Below, one piece after another: positions 60,856 through 64,000 of a stretch of DNA of 64,000 nucleotides. Below the pieces are notes generated by a model. That model worked only from the letters and a program-made list of their open reading frames with translations. It did no database searches and was not told where the DNA came from. A program made the position numbers and the translations under genes. Where the stretch lies: positions 25,616 through 89,615 of the forward strand of contig NZ_MZNT01000022.1 in NCBI RefSeq assembly GCF_002042965.1, in the 5' to 3' direction. This stretch comes from Paenibacillus sp. 32352. GTDB lineage: Bacteria; Bacillota; Bacilli; Paenibacillales; NBRC-103111. Within the stretch, counting starts at the first letter, position 1; the number at the start of each line of letters is the position of its first letter.

Positions 60856-61129
60856 CGAAGAAAGCTTCAGGTTGTTGAAAAACCTTGTTTTGTGTGAACA
60901 TTGCTACATATGTAGGTGGGGTATGCCTTGAAGGAGTTCACGTCCGCCTTTGAAACCCGTGAAAATACCGCTAAATCTAATCACTATTCACGGGTTTCAA
61001 CAGCTGGGGGCTTTGCGAAGCAAAGCCAGCTTCGGAAGCCTGGCCGGAGGGGCATATCCCACCGGAGTATATTGGCAATAGTTCTAGCCCCATAGGTTTT
61101 TCAACAGACTTGAGTTGTCGAAGAAAGCT
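60856..61129. repeat. Foldback (MITE-like) element with nested inverted repeats
   Basis: Outer arms TGTTGAAAAACCT (60873-60885) and AGGTTTTTCAACA (61094-61106). Middle arms GGTGGGGTATGCC (60915-60927) and GGCATATCCCACC (61051-61063, one mismatch). Inner perfect hairpin GAAACCCGTGAA (60952-60963) with TTCACGGGTTTC (60987-60998). An 11-bp direct repeat CGAAGAAAGCT flanks it (60856-60866 and 61119-61129). No coding capacity. This fills the 60788-61162 gap. Confidence 0.75.
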
Positions 61130-61162
61130 AGATCTTTCCCAAAGCTCTTAGGAGGTCACATC

Positions 61163-61924
61163 ATGAAAAAATTACCGCACTGGATGCTTACCGTCATCTC
61201 CATCGTAGTGGGGATAGCCGTATGGTATCTGCTGTCGGCGATACCGGCCATAGGCGCCATCATTACCAATCCGACCGTAGTCATCGAGACCTTCGTGTCC
61301 GAAGCGGCCAGCGGAAGAATGTGGACGAACGTGGGAGCCAGCCTGTTCCGGGTGCTTGGCGGCTTCTCGCTCGGTCTTATCGTAGCGATTCCCGTAGCCT
61401 TCCTGATGGGCTGGTACGGTGTCGTTCGCTCGGTCGTGGAGCCATGGATCCAATTTTTCCGTACCATTCCTCCCATTGCCTTGATTCCATTGGTTATCGT
61501 GGCCCAGGGCGTCGGCGAGTCCGCCAAAGTCACCGTTATTTTCGTATCGACCTTTCTGGTTATGGTCATTTCGATTTTTCAGGGCGTGCGCAACGTCGAT
61601 CCGACCTTAATTCGGGCCTCCCGGGTATTGGGAGCGAGAGATAAGGACATTTTCTTTGAGGTCATCGTGCCAGCCTCGTTTCCTTATATATTGGTCGGTG
61701 TCCGGCTCGGTCTCGCCGCCGCCTGGACAACGCTGGTAGCTGCCGAGTTAACGGGAGCGAACAAGGGGCTGGGCAACATGATTATGGAGGCGAGCTTGTA
61801 CTTCCGCATGGAAGTCGTAATTTTAGGCATCATTGTCATTGGCATTATCGGCTTGGCGATGGATAAATTGGTGCTCTTTTTAGAGAGGAGGCTAACCGGA
61901 TGGCAGGAAGTACGCAACACCTAG
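61163..61924 (+). CDS. ABC transporter permease (SsuC/TauC-like)
   Basis: A 253-residue membrane permease with six helices. The start at ATG 61163 follows AGGAGG and is preferred over 61115. The N-terminal helix is WMLTVISIVVGIAVWYLLSA. The EAA-type loop is IRASRVLGARDKDIFFEVIV. It belongs to the nitrate/sulfonate/taurine importer family. It overlaps the ATPase gene by 25 bases. With the upstream sulfatase the likely cargo is an organosulfur compound. Confidence 0.93.
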   Translation: MKKLPHWMLTVISIVVGIAVWYLLSAIPAIGAIITNPTVVIETFVSEAASGRMWTNVGASLFRVLGGFSLGLIVAIPVAFLMGWYGVVRSVVEPWIQFFRTIPPIALIPLVIVAQGVGESAKVTVIFVSTFLVMVISIFQGVRNVDPTLIRASRVLGARDKDIFFEVIVPASFPYILVGVRLGLAAAWTTLVAAELTGANKGLGNMIMEASLYFRMEVVILGIIVIGIIGLAMDKLVLFLERRLTGWQEVRNT

Positions 61925-62727
61925 AAAAGCAAAGCAATGGAGCAGCGTCGGTGCCGCCCAAAATCGAAATAAGCCAGCTGTCGAAAGTATATAAAGGGAG
62001 AACGGGGGATGTTACGGCGCTGCAAAACACCGATTTAACCATTGGTCAAAATGAATTCGTTTGTGTAGTAGGCCCGAGCGGCTGCGGCAAAACGACCCTG
62101 CTCAATATTATCGCCGGCCTGGAGGATGCTACATCCGGCTCGGTTAAGGTAGACGGCGTGGAAGTCAAGGGACCGGGCAAGGAACGCGGCGTCGTGTTCC
62201 AGCAGTATGCGTTATTCCCTTGGAAGACGGTTCTGAAAAATGTCGAGTTCGGCTTGAAGCTTCGCGGCCTTAACAAGCAGGAACGGAGAGAAACGGCTGA
62301 AAAATATTTGGAAATCGTCGGCTTGAAGGATTTTGCCCACGCTTATCCGAAGGAGCTGTCCGGCGGAATGAAGCAGCGGGTCGCTATTGCCCGGGCATAC
62401 GCGGTGCAGCCGGAAGTACTGCTGATGGATGAACCGTTCGGCGCTCTGGACGCGCAGACGAGAGCACAGCTGCAGGAGGAGCTGCTCAAAACATGGCAGA
62501 CGGAGAAAAAGACCTGCTTCTTCATCACTCACGACGTCGAGGAAGCCGTCATTCTCGCTCAGAAGGTCATTATTATGAGCGCGCGTCCGGGCCGAATCAA
62601 GGAAATTATCGATGTGGACATTCCTTATCCGAGAGATCAAGCGACAAAGCTCGATGAACGTTTTGTTCAGATCAAGAACGAGATTTGGTCCAAGGTGTAT
62701 CGCGAATATCTGGAAGTGGCAAAATAA
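61900..62727 (+). CDS. ABC transporter ATP-binding protein (SsuB/TauB-like)
   Basis: A 275-residue ATPase: Walker A GPSGCGKTT, Q-loop VVFQQYALFPW, signature LSGGMKQRVAIARAY, Walker B VLLMDEPFGALD and H-loop FITHDVEEAV, all intact. It starts inside the permease gene (ATG 61900 with AGAGGAGG upstream), which ensures coupled translation. It powers the SsuC-like permease. Confidence 0.95.
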   Translation: MAGSTQHLEKQSNGAASVPPKIEISQLSKVYKGRTGDVTALQNTDLTIGQNEFVCVVGPSGCGKTTLLNIIAGLEDATSGSVKVDGVEVKGPGKERGVVFQQYALFPWKTVLKNVEFGLKLRGLNKQERRETAEKYLEIVGLKDFAHAYPKELSGGMKQRVAIARAYAVQPEVLLMDEPFGALDAQTRAQLQEELLKTWQTEKKTCFFITHDVEEAVILAQKVIIMSARPGRIKEIIDVDIPYPRDQATKLDERFVQIKNEIWSKVYREYLEVAK

Positions 62728-62748
62728 CCTTATAAAGGAGAGATTCCA

Positions 62749-63801
62749 ATGCTTTTGAAACGGAAATCCATTCCTGTTCTGTCTGCTATTCTCGGTTTGA
62801 CGCTACTGCTCGGCGCTTGCTCTTCGGGCGGCGGCGGAGGCGGTACGTCCCCGGCTCAGGCCCCTGAGCCTAATAAGCCAACCGGGAAGACGCCTACCAT
62901 CAACGTGGCTTATATGCCGGATATGAACGGTGCTACGCCTATCGTGATCGGGGAGGAGAAGGGCTTCTTCAAGGAAGCGGGCATTAACGTTAATGCAGTC
63001 AAATTTTTGAGCGGACCTCCGGAATTTCAGGCCATGGCTTCAGGCGATATTGATATCGCCTACATCGGACCCGGTGCCACCTTCCTTGCAGCGCAGGGCA
63101 AAGGGCATATCATCGATATCGTGAGCCTCGGCAAGAGCGATATGGTATTCGCGACCAAAAAGTCCGGCATCAAGGAATGGAAGGACTTGAAGGGCAAAAC
63201 GATCGGTGTCCCCAAAGGTACATCCGGCGAAATGGTGCTGAATTTGGGACTGGAAAGAGGCGGTCTTAAGCCTAGCGACGTCAATATCGTCAACATGGAT
63301 GTAGCGGGAGCCGTATCTGCCTATGTTGCAGGCAAAGTGGATGCCGTTGCCATCTGGTCTCCCTACACGCTGGAAATCGAGAAGCAGGTAGGCAAGGAAA
63401 ATATGGTGAAGCTCGGGGATAACAGCGACTTCTTCCCGGATTATATTTTCCCGGCAAGCTGGGTTGTGAATCCGAAGTTTTTGCAGGAGAAGCCCGAAAT
63501 GGTCGAGAGCTTTCTGAAAGCGATTGCCAAAACCACCGATTACAAGCTCAAAAATAAAGACGAAGCGGTAAAAATGACGGCGGCTTATACGCAAGTGCCG
63601 GAGGAATCTTTGAGAATGCAGCTCGATGCATTGGAGTGGCTCGATAACAAACGTGTTGCGGATGCATTCAAGGACGGGACCGCAAAAAAATGGTATGAAA
63701 ACCTGGAGAAGCTGTTCGTGCAGAACGGCAATTTGAAGGAAGTTACACCAGCCGACAAGTTCCTGATGGCGAATCCGTTTCTTAAAGCCGTAGGACAGTA
63801 G
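62749..63801 (+). CDS. Substrate-binding lipoprotein (SsuA/TauA-like)
   Basis: A 350-residue lipoprotein with lipobox LLGAC (Cys24) and a Gly-rich linker. Family landmarks are INVAYMPDMNGATPIVIGEE, GFFKEAGINV, FQAMASGDIDIAYIGPG and LKGKTIGVPKGTSGEMV. It captures the solute for the SsuBC-like proteins. AAAGGAGAG precedes ATG 62749. The exact ligand (sulfonate, sulfate ester or other) cannot be told. Confidence 0.94.
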   Translation: MLLKRKSIPVLSAILGLTLLLGACSSGGGGGGTSPAQAPEPNKPTGKTPTINVAYMPDMNGATPIVIGEEKGFFKEAGINVNAVKFLSGPPEFQAMASGDIDIAYIGPGATFLAAQGKGHIIDIVSLGKSDMVFATKKSGIKEWKDLKGKTIGVPKGTSGEMVLNLGLERGGLKPSDVNIVNMDVAGAVSAYVAGKVDAVAIWSPYTLEIEKQVGKENMVKLGDNSDFFPDYIFPASWVVNPKFLQEKPEMVESFLKAIAKTTDYKLKNKDEAVKMTAAYTQVPEESLRMQLDALEWLDNKRVADAFKDGTAKKWYENLEKLFVQNGNLKEVTPADKFLMANPFLKAVGQ

Positions 63802-63818
63802 GATTGAACGTAAAATAA

Positions 63819-63879
63819 CCCCACAAAGCGGGACCTTGGCTTCGAGCAGATTCAGGTGCTTTGCGTAGGGCACGAAATT
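63819..63879 (-). repeat. Dispersed structured intergenic repeat, copy C
   Basis: The reverse complement matches copies A and B: AATTTCGTGCC, GCAAAGCACCTGAAT, GCTCGAAGCC and CTTTGTGGGG in the same order. The GGCTTCGAAGCC core has lost two bases of its symmetry here. Confidence 0.75.
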
Positions 63880-63894
63880 CCATCATGTCAAAAA

Positions 63895-63920
63895 AAGGAG
63901 GGGAAAGTTCCCCTCCTTCT
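63895..63920 (+). terminator. Intrinsic terminator after SsuA-like gene
   Basis: Perfect 11-bp stem AAGGAGGGGAA/TTCCCCTCCTT with only 2 bases between. Confidence 0.85.
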
Positions 63921-63926
63921 TGCTAT

Positions 63927-64000
63927 GTACGCCCAGCATGGGCGTCATCTCTACGGTGAAAGTCCGGAATGGGGGCTGGCAAGCGCCTACCATTAGCCAA
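63927..64000 (+). mobile_element. 5' end of a group II intron (class C-like), truncated by window edge
   Basis: The stretch begins GTACGCCCAGCATGGGCG, close to the standard bacterial group II 5' end GTGYG followed by CCCAGCATGGG. It continues with GGTGAAAGTCCGGAATGGGG and GGCTGGCAAGCGCCTACC, matching intron domain I. It starts 8 bases after a terminator hairpin, the preferred target of class C introns. The reverse transcriptase gene would lie beyond the window. Confidence 0.8.

Noticed and set aside
63040..63873. 277-codon minus-strand frame over the SsuA-like gene
   Set aside because: It is the antisense shadow of a typical binding-protein gene.

Overview
The window looks like chromosome of a Paenibacillus-type Gram-positive bacterium (Bacillales). 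The evidence is: strong AGGAGG ribosome sites, S-layer-homology (SLH) surface proteins, YesM/YesN-type two-component regulators next to a carbohydrate ABC importer, lipoprotein binding proteins, a CdaS diadenylate cyclase, and many U-tailed hairpin terminators. No rRNA, tRNA or CRISPR array was seen.

Region 1 (1-8151) is visibly more AT-rich than the rest. It holds a truncated gene with an HNH/AP2-associated type motif, an XRE regulator, an SLH-anchored subtilisin with four FnIII repeats, a second SLH protein with a duplicated unknown module, and a frameshifted small secreted protein. It ends in a set of 20-bp-periodic repeats facing an inverted copy, which resemble transposon ends.

Region 2 (8379-28974) is a mosaic of small stress and detoxification units, mostly a regulator plus an enzyme or efflux pump with readable operators. 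These are MerR/aldo-keto reductase, TetR/broken SDR/MFS, alcohol dehydrogenase, a carboxymuconolactone decarboxylase-AKR-cupin operon, MarR/MFS with matching operators, a CstR-like regulator with rhodanese, TetR/FAD monooxygenase with three operators, and CdaS. Several short membrane or hypothetical genes lie between them.

Region 3 (29289-45579) has a chemoreceptor and then a polysaccharide-use locus: a 2390-residue SLH protein with a GH28/pectate-lyase-like beta-helix, a MalF/MalG/binding-protein importer, and YesM/YesN-type regulators.

Region 4 (45627-54475) is an OmpR-type two-component pair and an RND efflux operon. Both are preceded by the same TTCATATT direct repeat, so they probably form one regulon. 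Region 5 (54553-56288) is a c-di-AMP (ydaO-type) riboswitch with its own promoter and terminator; the next gene is a lysine 2,3-aminomutase-family radical SAM enzyme. Region 6 (56366-58962) has an SDR/MerR pair with repeated operators, a gene remnant and a stand-alone ATPase. Region 7 (59327-64000) pairs a sulfatase with an SsuABC/TauABC-like importer, separated by a 230-bp foldback element. The window ends inside a group II intron placed just after a terminator.

A roughly 65-80 bp structured intergenic repeat occurs three times (29090, 47963, 63819).
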